Positions 41,811 through 50,522 of a stretch of DNA of 64,000 nucleotides are shown one piece after another. Source of the DNA: Oscillospiraceae bacterium (lineage in GTDB: Bacteria > Bacillota > Clostridia > Oscillospirales > Oscillospiraceae); assembly GCA_910575815.1 (NCBI GenBank), contig CAJTFN010000010.1, positions 1 through 64,000 of the forward strand. Direction: 5' to 3'. A model generated the notes under the pieces. It saw only the letters and a program-made list of their open reading frames with translations, was not told the DNA's origin and did not search any database. The position numbers and the translations under genes are program-made. The stretch's first letter is position 1. Each line of letters opens with the position of its first letter.

Positions 41811-42764
41811 ATGAAACGACTGCTGCTGCTTCTCTGGGTCCTGCTGACCCTTCCCGCCTGTGCCGCCACCCCGCCGGAAGCGCCCTCGGACCGCCTACAG
41901 GTGGTCGCCGCTGTTTTTCCGGCCTATGACTTCGCCCGGGCCGCTGCCGCCGGGTACGCGGACGTGACGCTTCTGCTGCCCCCCGGGGCGGAGAGCCACT
42001 CCTACGAGCCCACCCCTGCGGACATCCTCCGGGTTCAGGAGTGCGACCTGTTTATCTACCTGGGCGGCGAGTCCGACGCTTGGGTGGACACCATCCTCAC
42101 CGCCATCGAGCCCAGGGGGGAGACGCTGCGGATGGTGGACTGCGTGGACCTTCTGGAGGAGGAGACCGTGGAGGGGATGCAGGGCGGCCATGATCACGAC
42201 CACGAGGAGGAGGACCACGGCCACCTGGGGGAAGTGGTGAGCATGGACGAGCACGTCTGGACCGCTCCGCGAAACGCCGCGGACATCACCCGGGCCATCG
42301 GCAGGAGGCTGGCGGAGCTGGATTCCGTCCACGCCGGGGACTACAGCGCCGCCGCCGCCAGTTACGCGGCGGAGCTGGAGGACCTGGACCGGGAGTTTGC
42401 CCGTTTCTTTGACGGCCGCCGGGACCGGACCATCGTCTTCGGGGACCGGTTTCCCCTTTTGTACTTCGCCGAGGCCTATCACCTGGATTATTACGCCGCC
42501 TTTCCCGGCTGCGGCGCGCAGACGGAGCCCTCGGCGGCAACGGTGGCCTTTTTGACGGAGAAGGTCCGGGAGGAAGGGCTGCCCGCCGTCTGGTATATCG
42601 AGTTTTCCAACCACCTGGTGGCGGACAGCATCGCCGAGGCCGCCGGAGCGGCGACGGCGCAGTTTCACACAGGCCACAGCGTTTCCAGGGCGGATCTGGA
42701 GGCGGGGGCCACCTATCTTTCTTTGATGCGCGCCAATTTGGAGATGCTTCGGAAGTATATGTGA
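41811..42764 (+). CDS. Zinc/manganese ABC substrate-binding lipoprotein (ZnuA-like)
   Basis: A 317-residue lipoprotein of the cluster A-I family: lipobox LPAC, metal ligands in GAESHSYEPTPAD and MDEHVWTAPRN, and a His/Glu/Asp loop HDHDHEEEDHGH (about 126-137) typical of zinc-specific members. The permease and ATPase genes that usually follow are missing, so it must share a transporter encoded elsewhere or act as a zinc chaperone. The ATG at 41811 fits the AAGAAG site better than that at 41805. Confidence 0.87.
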   Translation: MKRLLLLLWVLLTLPACAATPPEAPSDRLQVVAAVFPAYDFARAAAAGYADVTLLLPPGAESHSYEPTPADILRVQECDLFIYLGGESDAWVDTILTAIEPRGETLRMVDCVDLLEEETVEGMQGGHDHDHEEEDHGHLGEVVSMDEHVWTAPRNAADITRAIGRRLAELDSVHAGDYSAAAASYAAELEDLDREFARFFDGRRDRTIVFGDRFPLLYFAEAYHLDYYAAFPGCGAQTEPSAATVAFLTEKVREEGLPAVWYIEFSNHLVADSIAEAAGAATAQFHTGHSVSRADLEAGATYLSLMRANLEMLRKYM

Positions 42765-42880
42765 CGGAAGGTAAGCGATGGATAAAGCGGAGATAGAAAA
42801 GGTCCCTTTCAAGGAACGTGCCGGGATATTCTTCGGCAGTTTCTACAAAAGCACTCGGAGATTAACAGAGAGGAATTGTA

Positions 42881-42979
42881 ATGAGAAGAACATTTTATAT
42901 ATTTATAATGGTTGCACTAGCAATTTCTTCGATAATATCCCTGGTCATAACGATTCTTGTGGCGCTTTTTTTGCCGTAG
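42881..42979 (+). CDS. Small single-pass membrane peptide, 32 residues
   Basis: ATG at 42881, six bases after GAGAGGAA. The peptide has a basic start (MRRTFY) and then an uninterrupted hydrophobic stretch rich in Ile, Val, Leu and Ala to the end. The local DNA (about 42865-43090) is markedly more AT-rich than its surroundings. It could be a regulatory or toxin-like micropeptide, or a remnant. No terminator is obvious. Confidence 0.35.
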   Translation: MRRTFYIFIMVALAISSIISLVITILVALFLP

Positions 42980-43141
42980 CGTTTGAGAGAATAACACAAG
43001 GAAATATCTCCGGTACTTCCAGTTTATCGGACAGTCATCCATCAACAGGGGATTGCTCGCTTTCGATATGTTGACGAATCATTTTGTCAAATAGCGTTGA
43101 GCAGTGCCAATCTGAAAAGGGAGCAGAAAAGGAGCGCGTGT

Positions 43142-43447
43142 ATGGAACAACCCTTTGCCTTTTTGAATCTGGATTTCTTCACCCGGGCGTCTGTGTATCC
43201 CGGCAGTCTGGGGACCTTTCGCTATCGGTTCCAACGGAGCGGCTGGATCGGGGACGGCACGATACAAGCCTGGGTTTACGAGAATGTCAGCTTTGAGCTG
43301 GCACGGGACGTGGAGACGGAGTCGTTCCCCTGGACGGAGGAAGGCGTCTCCGCCCTGCGGGATTGGCTGACACGAAAGCTGGAAGAGCGGGGCTGGGAGC
43401 CCTATCGGATTCCCTATCCGCCCGCCGGGGCGGAACCGGGGGAATAG
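43142..43447 (+). CDS. Hypothetical protein, 101 residues
   Basis: A soluble protein with aromatic-rich strands (SLGTFRYRFQRSGWIGDGTIQ) and a C-terminal helix (ALRDWLTRKLEERGWEPY). No domain is recognised. The ATG at 43142 gives the coding-like start; the ribosome site (AAAAGGAG) is 8 bp upstream. It precedes the DUF2461 gene by 61 bp. Confidence 0.6.
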   Translation: MEQPFAFLNLDFFTRASVYPGSLGTFRYRFQRSGWIGDGTIQAWVYENVSFELARDVETESFPWTEEGVSALRDWLTRKLEERGWEPYRIPYPPAGAEPGE

Positions 43448-43508
43448 GGCCTGGTTTTAGGGAGGATGTGTTCTTCCGGACTTTCAGAAAGAGAAAAGGA
43501 GTGACACC

Positions 43509-44198
43509 ATGTTTACCGGCTTTACCGACGAGACGGTGGATTTCATGTGGGGCATCCGCTTTAACAACGAGCGGACCTGGTTTGAAGCCCACAAGGAGAC
43601 TTACCTGACCCAGTTCTATCGTCCCATGCAGGCCCTGGGCGGTGAAATATACGACTTTTTCCGGGAGAAACGCCCGGATTACGACCTGATTCATAAGGTG
43701 ACCCGCATCTATCGGGACGCCCGCCGCCTCCATGGCCGGGGACCTTACAAGGAGAGCCTTTGGTTCTCCGTGGAGGAGCCCTCGGAGCAGTGGACGGCCA
43801 AGCCCACCTTCTGGTTTGAGCTGGCTCCGGAGTGGTGGAGCTATGGCGTGGGATACTACTGCCCAAAGGCGCTGACCATGGCGAAGTTCCGGGCCCGGCT
43901 GGACCGGGACCCCAAGCCCATGGAGGCCCTGGCCCGGGCGCTGAACCGGCAGACGGAGTTCGTCTTAGAGGCGGAGTGCTATAAGCGCCCCAAGGGTCCG
44001 GCCCCCTCGCCGCTGCTGGAGCCCTGGTATCAGGCAAAGTCCTTCAGCGTTTGCCACACGGAGAAGCTGACGGAGGAGCTGTTTTCCCGGGCCATTGTGG
44101 AGCGCCTGAAACAGGGCTATGAATTCCTGCTGCCCTTTTACGACTACTTTGTCACGCTGGACGGAGAACCGGACCCGACGCAGGGGAAGGAAAAATAG
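43509..44198 (+). CDS. DUF2461 family protein
   Basis: A 229-residue protein matching DUF2461/TIGR02453: the opening FMWGIRFNNERTWFEAHKETY, RIYRDARRLHGRGPYKESLW and later FELAPEWWSYGVGYYCPK. Family members are common in bacteria and have no proven function. An AAAGGAG site lies upstream and a terminator directly after. Confidence 0.88.
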   Translation: MFTGFTDETVDFMWGIRFNNERTWFEAHKETYLTQFYRPMQALGGEIYDFFREKRPDYDLIHKVTRIYRDARRLHGRGPYKESLWFSVEEPSEQWTAKPTFWFELAPEWWSYGVGYYCPKALTMAKFRARLDRDPKPMEALARALNRQTEFVLEAECYKRPKGPAPSPLLEPWYQAKSFSVCHTEKLTEELFSRAIVERLKQGYEFLLPFYDYFVTLDGEPDPTQGKEK

Positions 44199-44201
44199 TG
44201 C

Positions 44202-44231
44202 GAAGCCCGCCTGAAAGGCGGGCTTCTTTTT
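44202..44231 (+). terminator. Terminator of the DUF2461 gene
   Basis: GAAGCCCGCCT, loop GAA, AGGCGGGCTTC, then TTTTT. Confidence 0.9.
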
Positions 44232-44241
44232 GCGTGGGGAC

Positions 44242-44829
44242 TTAGGTCAGGGAAGCCAGCTCCTCCGCCACTTGGGCTTCGCTGGCCCGCATGGCCTGGA
44301 GGGTTTTGTCCATCAGGGTCTCCAGCTCCCAGCCCAGGCGCTCCGCGCCGGTTTTGATGATGTCCCGGGAGCAGCCGGCGGCGAACTTTTTATCCTTGAA
44401 CTTCTTCTTTAAAGAGGAGACCTCCATGTCGCTGACGGATTTGCTGGGCCGCATCCGGGCCGCTGCGCCAATTAGGCCGGTGAGCTCGTCGACGGCGAAG
44501 AGGACCTTTTCCATTTCGTGGGTGGGCTCCACGTCGGAGCAGATGCCGTAGCCATGGCTGCAAACGGCGTGGACCAGCTCCTCGCCGCAGCTGAGCTCCG
44601 CCAGCAGTTCCGGGGCCTTTTTGCAGTGCTCTTCGGGCCACTTCTCAAAGTCCACGTCGTGGAGCAGACCCACGGTGGCCCAAAAATCCGCGTCGCCGCC
44701 ATGGCCCAGGTCCTGGGCGTACCAGCGCATGACGGCCTCCACCGTCAGAGCGTGCTGGAGATGGAAGGGCTCAGCGTTGTATTTCCGCAGCAGCTCCAGG
44801 GCTGCCGCGCGGTTGGGACAGGCGTTCAT
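44242..44829 (-). CDS. HD domain phosphohydrolase-like protein
   Basis: A 195-residue HD-superfamily protein: HALTVEAVMRWYAQ, GLLHDVDFEKWPEEH (the HD pair), AVCSHGYG and AVDELTGLI supply the usual metal ligands. Cytoplasmic. Family members hydrolyse phosphate esters, often nucleotides; the substrate here is not known. The ATG at 44829 follows AAAGGAG, and an earlier in-frame start at 44985 is rejected. Confidence 0.8.
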   Translation of the reverse strand: MNACPNRAAALELLRKYNAEPFHLQHALTVEAVMRWYAQDLGHGGDADFWATVGLLHDVDFEKWPEEHCKKAPELLAELSCGEELVHAVCSHGYGICSDVEPTHEMEKVLFAVDELTGLIGAAARMRPSKSVSDMEVSSLKKKFKDKKFAAGCSRDIIKTGAERLGWELETLMDKTLQAMRASEAQVAEELASLT

Positions 44830-45011
44830 GGAAATTTCTCCTTTACGTGTAAATTGTGGATAGTATACGCCTTTTTTAGGCGGATTGCAAGGGGACGGGC
44901 CGCCGTTTTCGGATCGGCGCCGCGAAAAGGGGTTCACAGAATCATTCGTCCAAATGGATAAGGCGAGGGGCCGTTTTTCGGACAACTCCTCTTATTAAAA
45001 GGAATATCCCG

Positions 45012-46250
45012 TCAGGCCGCCGCCAGCTCCTGGAACACCCGCCCGGAGTAGACCGCCGTCATCGCGGCGGCCACCGCCGCACCCAGCAGTACCGCCCAGG
45101 CCGGGCAGCTTTCGAACAGCGCTCCGTAGACAGCCTGCCCCAGAGGAGCCGCGCAGTTGGACACCGCCATAATGAAGGCCATCACCTTTCCCAGCAGCTC
45201 CGGCGGCGTCTGCCCCTGGACGGCGGCGCTGAGCACCACCACCAGCATGGTGGACAGGACCATCACGGCAAAGCTCATAACCGTCACACCCCACCAGCCA
45301 AGACCGGGCGGAACTCCCGGCAGCAGGGCCGCGCCCATACCCGCCGACGTCAGGCTGGCGGCCAGCAAAACGAAGTTTCCACGGCGAAGGGGAAGCCGCT
45401 TTCCCAGAAAGGCCGTCAGCACGCCGCCGAACAGGCCGCCCAAGCCCAGGGCTCCCTGGGTCAGCCCCAAGCGGCTGTCGCTCATACCCAGCACCTGGAC
45501 CACCGCCACGGGAATCCCCACGACCAAGGCGGCGGAAAGCACCAGATTAAAAAGGGCCAACACCAACATGACGGACAGGAACACCGGGCGCTCCCGGCGG
45601 ACGAAGCGCCAACTCTCCCCCAGGTCCCGTCTTACGATGGACAGCACACTGCCTGCCGCCTCCCGGGGGTGATGGGGAATCCGGATAAACAGCTCCATTA
45701 CGGCGGAGAGGAAAAAGCAGCCTATGCTGACCCAGAGAATGGGCCGGATGCCGAAGGCCCCGAAGAGCACGCCGCCGATTACCGGCCCCAGAAGACCGGA
45801 CAGAGTGCCCACCATATTGATGACGGCATTGGCGCTGGTGAGCTGATCCGGCTCCGCCAGAAGGGGGATGCTGGCCTGGACCGACGGCTGGTAAGCTCCG
45901 GCGACGCCGTACAGCAGCATGAGGCAGGAGACCATCAGGGGAATCAGCGGGACCCGGTCCAGGAGCAGGGAGAAAGCCAAAATGAAGGCTGCCGTGGAAA
46001 GGTCCAGAAGGACCATGATATTTCGCTTGTTCACCCGGTCCGCCACCACGCCGCCGATGGGCGCGCACAGCACCGCCGGGATGAAGGCCGCCGCCCCCAC
46101 CGCGCCGAAGAGAGCGGGAGACCCAGTCTGCCGCAGCAGGTACAGCGGAAGGGCAAAGCGCAGGATGGCGTTGCCGAAGAGGGAGATGATTTGCCCGATG
46201 ACCACCAGGGTGAAATCCCGGCGAAACAGAGGGGTGTGATGTTTGCTCAT
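45012..46250 (-). CDS. MFS transporter
   Basis: A 412-residue major facilitator protein with about twelve helices. The motif after helix 2 is PIGGVVADRVNKRNIM, and SVQASIPLLAEPDQLTSANAVINM is typical of the MFS_3/EntS-like exporters that move drugs, macrolides or siderophores out. A TetR-family gene lies upstream in the same direction and a palindrome (46289-46301) sits in its promoter, so it is probably repressed by that regulator. The exact substrate is unknown. Confidence 0.88.
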   Translation of the reverse strand: MSKHHTPLFRRDFTLVVIGQIISLFGNAILRFALPLYLLRQTGSPALFGAVGAAAFIPAVLCAPIGGVVADRVNKRNIMVLLDLSTAAFILAFSLLLDRVPLIPLMVSCLMLLYGVAGAYQPSVQASIPLLAEPDQLTSANAVINMVGTLSGLLGPVIGGVLFGAFGIRPILWVSIGCFFLSAVMELFIRIPHHPREAAGSVLSIVRRDLGESWRFVRRERPVFLSVMLVLALFNLVLSAALVVGIPVAVVQVLGMSDSRLGLTQGALGLGGLFGGVLTAFLGKRLPLRRGNFVLLAASLTSAGMGAALLPGVPPGLGWWGVTVMSFAVMVLSTMLVVVLSAAVQGQTPPELLGKVMAFIMAVSNCAAPLGQAVYGALFESCPAWAVLLGAAVAAAMTAVYSGRVFQELAAA

Positions 46251-46288
46251 AAAAACGCTCCTTTATGATGTAGAATGCGAAGTTATAT

Positions 46289-46301
46289 ACCGACCGTCGG
46301 T
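46289..46301. promoter_or_regulatory. Operator-like palindrome before the MFS gene
   Basis: ACCGACCGTCGGT, a perfect 13-bp palindrome 39 bp upstream of the MFS start. It shares GACCGnCGG with the palindrome before the tetR gene. Confidence 0.6.
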
Positions 46302-46346
46302 TTTTATATCTCCAAAAAGAAACTGCCCGCGCGCGGCAGTCTCCTT

Positions 46347-47021
46347 TCAGCCGGGGTCTTTTCCCTCCGCCTGCGGGCGGTGGCCCAGTCCGGAGTATTG
46401 CAACAGCATCTCGACGCTCTCCCGGTCAATCATCTCGGGAATGCCGAAGCGGAAGAACAGCTGGTTGAAGATGGCACACCGGGCCCGGAGCTCCTCTGGA
46501 GTGGTGGGCTGGATCGCGGGGTTGACCCAGCCGTCGGAGAGCAGCAGGATGGCTTCCGCCAGTTCCTTGGGGTGTTCCGTGCGGATGGAGCCGTCCGCCA
46601 CACCCTGGCGGAGGATGGGCTCTATGTACTCCGGCACGACCTCCATAAAAAGGCTCTGCAATTCCGCCGCCAGAAACTTGGCGTTATCGATCAGATAGGG
46701 CATCATGGAGTACATTTTTATCTGCTTTTCCGGCTGCATGGAGGCCTTGAAGATGGCCCGCAGCTTCTCCAGGCCGTTGAGGGAGGGATCGTCCCGGATG
46801 ACCGCCAGTGCCTCACCGTTCCGTCGTCCAATGCGGTCGCAGACGGAGTAGAAAATATCCTCCTTGGAGGTGAAGTGGTGGTAGATGGCCCCCTTGGAGA
46901 GACCGGTTTCCCGGATGATGTCCTGAAGGGAGGCCCGGTCATAGCCCTTCTCGATGAACAGCCGTTCCGCCGTGTCCAGGATTTTCCGCACGGTCTCTTC
47001 CGGGTATTTGTTACGCCCCAT
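46347..47021 (-). CDS. TetR family transcriptional regulator
   Basis: A 224-residue repressor: N-terminal HTH (about 8-54: VRKILDTAERLFIEKGYDRASLQDIIRETGLSKGAIYHHF) and a helical ligand domain. The ATG at 47021 is 7 bp after GGAGGT; one five codons earlier overlaps that site. The regulated genes are likely its own and the MFS exporter, both having related palindromes in front. Confidence 0.88.
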   Translation of the reverse strand: MGRNKYPEETVRKILDTAERLFIEKGYDRASLQDIIRETGLSKGAIYHHFTSKEDIFYSVCDRIGRRNGEALAVIRDDPSLNGLEKLRAIFKASMQPEKQIKMYSMMPYLIDNAKFLAAELQSLFMEVVPEYIEPILRQGVADGSIRTEHPKELAEAILLLSDGWVNPAIQPTTPEELRARCAIFNQLFFRFGIPEMIDRESVEMLLQYSGLGHRPQAEGKDPG

Positions 47022-47039
47022 CCGGCATACCTCCAAAAA

Positions 47040-47054
47040 CAGACCGGCGGTCTG
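47040..47054. promoter_or_regulatory. Operator-like palindrome before the tetR gene
   Basis: CAGACCGGCGGTCTG, a perfect 15-bp palindrome 19 bp upstream of the tetR start, suggesting autorepression. Confidence 0.65.
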
Positions 47055-47108
47055 TATTTATGAGAATAACACAGGTCCCCGCCTCTGTCAAGAGCAATCG
47101 GGCCGCCG

Positions 47109-48266
47109 TCACGCCAGCACCGTCAGCTTTCCGTCCTCCCCGAAGGCCACGGGGACGATCTCGTTTCGGGTTTTCTGGGCGATGTCGTCGATCCGCATTT
47201 TGGAGGGGTAATCGGCGATCAGGGACACCGCCACGCCCTGGCGCTTCGCCCGGCCGGTGCGTCCGATACGGTGGACGTAGTCCTGATTCTCGTCGGGGAC
47301 GTCGCAGTTGAAGACGATGTCCACGTCGTCCACGTCGATGCCCCGGGCGGCCACGTCGGTGGAGACGAAGACCCGGAGCTTGCCCTCCCGGAAGAGGTTC
47401 ATCACCTGCTCCCGCCGCCGCTGGGGGATGTCGCCGTGAATACACTCCGCGTGAATACCACGCATTTGGAGGAATTTACAGATGCGCTCCGTGGAGCCCT
47501 TGGTGTTGCAGAAGGCCATGCAGCGGTCAAAGCCCGTCTCCTCCAGGATTTTGGCGATGACGTCGGCCTTTTCGTTCTGGGCCACGTCCATGCGGAATTG
47601 CTTGATGTCCGGCTTGTTTTGCTCGTCCTCCCGGACGGTGACCTCGGCGGCGTCCCGCTGGTAGACCCAGGCGATATCCATGACCTCCCGGGAGATGGTG
47701 GCGGAAAAGAGCCCCAGGTTTTTCCGCCGGTTCATCTTGTCCAGCAGCCGGGTGACGTCGTGGATGAAGCCCATGTCCAGCATCCGGTCCGCCTCGTCCA
47801 GTACCACGGTCTGGGCGGAGTCCACCCGTACGGTCCGGCGCTTCATGTGGTCGCTGAGGCGGCCTGGGGTAGCGACGACGATTTGGGGCCGTTTTTTCAG
47901 GGCGTCGATCTGCTTGCCGATGGGTTGTCCACCGTAGAGGCAGACGCAGCGGACGCCGGGGCGAAAGGCGGCGATGTCCCGGAGCTCGTCGGTGATCTGG
48001 ATGGCCAGCTCCCGGGTGGGGGCCAGGATGACGGCCTGAACGCGGTCATCCTCGGGGTCGATGTGTTCAATGATGGGGATACCGTAGGCGAAGGTTTTTC
48101 CGGTGCCGGTGGGCGCCTTGGCGATGACATCCTGCCAGTTCATCATGGGGGGAATGCAGCCGGCCTGAACGGGGGTGGAGCGTTCCAGCTCCCGGCGTTG
48201 GATGGCCCGCATAATCTCCGGGGAGAGGCCCAGGCTGTCAAACCGGACGCCTTCTGTATATTCCAT
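47109..48266 (-). CDS. DEAD-box RNA helicase
   Basis: A 385-residue core helicase: Q motif (FDSLGLSPEIMRAIQRREL ... TPVQ), Walker A APTGTGKT, PTRELA, DEAD in VVLDEADRML, SAT motif, and C-terminal STDVAARGID and HRIGRTGRA. It lacks the C-terminal RNA-binding extensions of CshA/DbpA types. Cytoplasmic RNA remodelling, for example in ribosome assembly or cold adaptation. The ATG at 48266 follows AGAGGAAA. Confidence 0.92.
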   Translation of the reverse strand: MEYTEGVRFDSLGLSPEIMRAIQRRELERSTPVQAGCIPPMMNWQDVIAKAPTGTGKTFAYGIPIIEHIDPEDDRVQAVILAPTRELAIQITDELRDIAAFRPGVRCVCLYGGQPIGKQIDALKKRPQIVVATPGRLSDHMKRRTVRVDSAQTVVLDEADRMLDMGFIHDVTRLLDKMNRRKNLGLFSATISREVMDIAWVYQRDAAEVTVREDEQNKPDIKQFRMDVAQNEKADVIAKILEETGFDRCMAFCNTKGSTERICKFLQMRGIHAECIHGDIPQRRREQVMNLFREGKLRVFVSTDVAARGIDVDDVDIVFNCDVPDENQDYVHRIGRTGRAKRQGVAVSLIADYPSKMRIDDIAQKTRNEIVPVAFGEDGKLTVLA

Positions 48267-48559
48267 AAAATATTTCCTCTTTTCAAGTATTGGCACGTAT
48301 GATAAAATGGTGACAAACGTTCCAGAATATTATACAGGGAAAAATGCCGCTTGTAAAGCGGTCTGCCCCTGTAAGAGGCTATATTTTAAGGTTTTTAAAA
48401 CTTTAACCAATTAAAATCTGCGGAAACCAACAAATTATACAAGGAATCGTGAAGAAATTGTAGTAAAATTGTGTGTTGTAAACCCAACAAAGCCATATTT
48501 TTATGATAAATTAATCTTGAAAGTCAGGCCAGTTTAGAAGTCAATAGGGGGTGTCGAAC

Positions 48560-48775
48560 GTGGATGATATGGAGTATGTACGTATTCTGCGTGATTTGCG
48601 CGAGGACGCCGACAAGACACAGTCACAAATCGCCGAGGTGCTGGGAACATCTCAGACGATGTACGCGCGCTATGAACGGGGAGCGAACGAGCTGCCCATT
48701 CACCATCTGATCACATTGAGTAAGTATTACGGTGTCAGCACAGATTATTTATTGGGACTCAGCAAAGAACGATAG
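48560..48775 (+). CDS. XRE family helix-turn-helix regulator
   Basis: A 71-residue one-domain regulator: YVRILRDLREDADKTQSQIAEVLGTSQTMYARYERGANELPIHHLITLSKYYGVSTDYLLGL is a complete Cro/C1 HTH. GTG at 48560 is 8 bp after AGGGGG; GTG at 48551 and ATG at 48569 are alternatives. The 290-bp upstream region is AT-rich and holds its promoter. The target is unknown. Confidence 0.85.
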   Translation: MDDMEYVRILRDLREDADKTQSQIAEVLGTSQTMYARYERGANELPIHHLITLSKYYGVSTDYLLGLSKER

Positions 48776-48809
48776 AACACGGACAGGGGGCACCTGTCCG
48801 TGTTTTTTT
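48776..48809 (+). terminator. Terminator of the XRE gene
   Basis: AACACGGACAG, loop, CTGTCCGTGTT, then seven T residues. Confidence 0.95.
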
Positions 48810-49123
48810 CCCTGGCCCAGGGGAGGGGGTTTTTCTCGCCCTTGCGGGCGGGGAGGATTTCAGCCATGAAGATGGCTGGTGCTTTGCACCCCCCATTTTC
48901 TCTTTTTCTTGCCAGAAGAAAAAGAGAAAACGGGCCGTGCACGGTCCAAAAGAGAAAAAGAAGTACGGGGGTTGCGATACGGGGGCGCGCCTGAATGACT
49001 GGATGAAGACAGGAATGACTTCTCACGCGGCGTAGTTAAACGGGGGCTGGTGGTTGTCGACTTGGCGTATTCCTCTTTCCGCTGTCGCTGGCCTGGTCAT
49101 CGAATCGGCCTGGATTCCTTTTT

Positions 49124-49160
49124 CTTCATCGGCTTTTCTATCGATTGAACACCCGTAGGG
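49124..49160 (+). repeat. ~38-bp interspersed repeat, copy A
   Basis: CTTCATC then TTCTATCG, GAACA and GTAGGG, matching copy B at 49254 apart from scattered changes. It is followed by a GGCCGCTGCCCTGCGTCCGCC-type dyad. Confidence 0.55.
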
Positions 49161-49253
49161 GCCGCTGCCCTGCGTCCGCCGTTGGCGGCTTTGCCGCTTA
49201 CGGCGGCGTACCCCTTGCGGGTGCTCGGCGGCCCGGTTCCCGCAACCGTCATG

Positions 49254-49291
49254 CTTCATCTGCGCTTCTATCGGTAGAACATCCTGTAGGG
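49254..49291 (+). repeat. ~38-bp interspersed repeat, copy B
   Basis: Same pattern as copy A; followed by GGCGGACAATTTGTCCGCC, a perfect dyad (about 49290-49308). Confidence 0.55.
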
Positions 49292-49364
49292 CGGACAATT
49301 TGTCCGCCGTCCCCCGCAACTGCCGTGCTCCCGATGGTCCCTTTATCCGCTCCCCTCTATGTAT

Positions 49365-49628
49365 CTAAATTACCCACTGCACCAACAGCAAAAGCAAAAA
49401 TCCTGGCAGCCCCAATATCCCAATCACCAGGGCGTTGAATACATTTACTCCCAGGGCGATTCCGGTCACTCCGGCGGTGAGATTCACCGCCCAGAGCGCC
49501 AGGAACCCCAAAAGGGTATTGACCAACAATTTTACCGCCAATTTCAGCGGGGCGCTGAACACCCGCAGCAGGGCTATGATGAAAAAACCCGCCAGCAGGG
49601 CTGCGATGATTTTCTGGTTCAGGTCCAT
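49365..49628 (-). CDS. bofA: Pro-sigma-K processing inhibitor BofA family protein
   Basis: An 87-residue membrane protein with three hydrophobic segments and the BofA pattern (LKLAVKLLVNTLLGFLALWAVN, then GVNVFNALVIGILGLPGFLLLLL). In Bacillus BofA delays processing of sigma K in the mother cell by holding SpoIVFB. Here it overlaps the end of yaaL by 10 bp, the conserved yaaL-bofA order, and supports a spore-forming host. Confidence 0.85.
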   Translation of the reverse strand: MDLNQKIIAALLAGFFIIALLRVFSAPLKLAVKLLVNTLLGFLALWAVNLTAGVTGIALGVNVFNALVIGILGLPGFLLLLLVQWVI

Positions 49629-49882
49629 ACGGCGTCCCCCTCCAGCCGCAAAGCGGCGAAACTCTCTGGATTCCGCTCCTTGATGGCCCGGATTAAATAG
49701 TTACACCGGGCTTTCTCCGCCTTGATTTGATAGATACAGGATTCCACCAACTCTGGGTCCACCGCTTGGTCGAACTGCCGGTAGGCCAGGGACAGGTCCC
49801 CTTGGGCGCTTTGCAGCTCGGCCTTTAGGGTCAACAGCTCCTGGTCCAGCCTGTTTTTTTTAAAGAAAGTGGTTTTCATCAT
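49619..49882 (-). CDS. yaaL: DUF2508 (YaaL) family protein
   Basis: An 87-residue charged helical protein: LDQELLTLKAELQSAQGDLSLAYRQFDQAVDPELVESCIYQIKAEKARCNYLIRAIKE is the family core. Function unknown. The ATG at 49882 is 7 bp after AGGAGGA. It is coupled to bofA. In Bacillus recR precedes yaaL; here the region upstream holds tadA on the other strand instead. Confidence 0.85.
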   Translation of the reverse strand: MMKTTFFKKNRLDQELLTLKAELQSAQGDLSLAYRQFDQAVDPELVESCIYQIKAEKARCNYLIRAIKERNPESFAALRLEGDAVWT

Positions 49883-50033
49883 GTTGTTCCTCCTGTATAA
49901 TATGGAAAGCCTATACATTGATTTCCAAGGCCGCGCAAGGGCTCCCGGGCGCGGTTCGCCGCGGGAAGCGCTTTGCTTATAGATTATGGAGAGTTTGGAC
50001 AAATATGCCAATTTTCATACGGAGGTTCTCTCT

Positions 50034-50522
50034 ATGCAGGAATATTTTATGCGGCAGGCACTGGCCTTGGCCCGGGAGGCCGCCGGAGCCGGAGAGGTGC
50101 CTGTGGGCTGCGTCATTGTCCGGGACGGCCTCGTGGTGGGCTGTGGGCGGAACCGCCGGGAGGAAAAGCAATCCGCCGCCTCCCACGCCGAGCTGGAGGC
50201 CATCGTCCAGGCCAACCGCGCCCTGGGGTCCTGGCGCCTGGATGATTGCGAGCTCTATGTCACCTTGGAGCCCTGTCCCATGTGCGCCGGGGCCATCCTC
50301 AACGCCCGGATCAGCCGGGTTTGGTTTGGCGCGCGGGACCGCGCGTTCGGAGCCTGCGGCGGTGTGACAAACCTTTTTATGGAAAACTTCCCACATTCTC
50401 CCGCCTTGGTGGGTGGAATCCTGGAGGAGGACTGCCGGGCCCTCCTCTCCGCCTTCTTTGAAGGCCTTCGAGAAAGGGTTGACATAACATCTTGTGGGCT
50501 GAAGACACCGGAATTACCATAA
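50034..50522 (+). CDS. tadA: tRNA-specific adenosine deaminase
   Basis: A 162-residue deaminase: zinc/catalytic HAE at 51-53, PCPMCAGAI with the two zinc Cys, and NARISRVWFGARD; these are TadA motifs. It converts A34 of tRNA-Arg(ACG) to inosine. The ATG at 50034 is 8 bp after GGAGGT; the longer frame (49986) would begin in the yaaL promoter region. Confidence 0.92.
   Translation: MQEYFMRQALALAREAAGAGEVPVGCVIVRDGLVVGCGRNRREEKQSAASHAELEAIVQANRALGSWRLDDCELYVTLEPCPMCAGAILNARISRVWFGARDRAFGACGGVTNLFMENFPHSPALVGGILEEDCRALLSAFFEGLRERVDITSCGLKTPELP

Larger units (their letters stand above)
48810..49364. other. Intergenic region with repeats
   Basis: No gene is credible: the open frames are short and repeat-based. 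It contains CGCCCTTGCGGGCG, TTTTCTCTTTTTCTTG...AAGAAAAAGAGAAAA (about 48895-48940) and two copies of a ~38-bp unit (separate entries). It looks like an accumulation site for dispersed intergenic repeats. Confidence 0.5.

Noticed and set aside
42778-43074. 98-residue plus-strand frame
   Set aside because: Composition is unlike neighbouring genes and it overlaps a better-supported micro-ORF in another frame; no ribosome site of note.
49123-49440. Short plus-strand frame over the repeats before bofA
   Set aside because: It is made of repeat and dyad sequence and has no ribosome site or domain.
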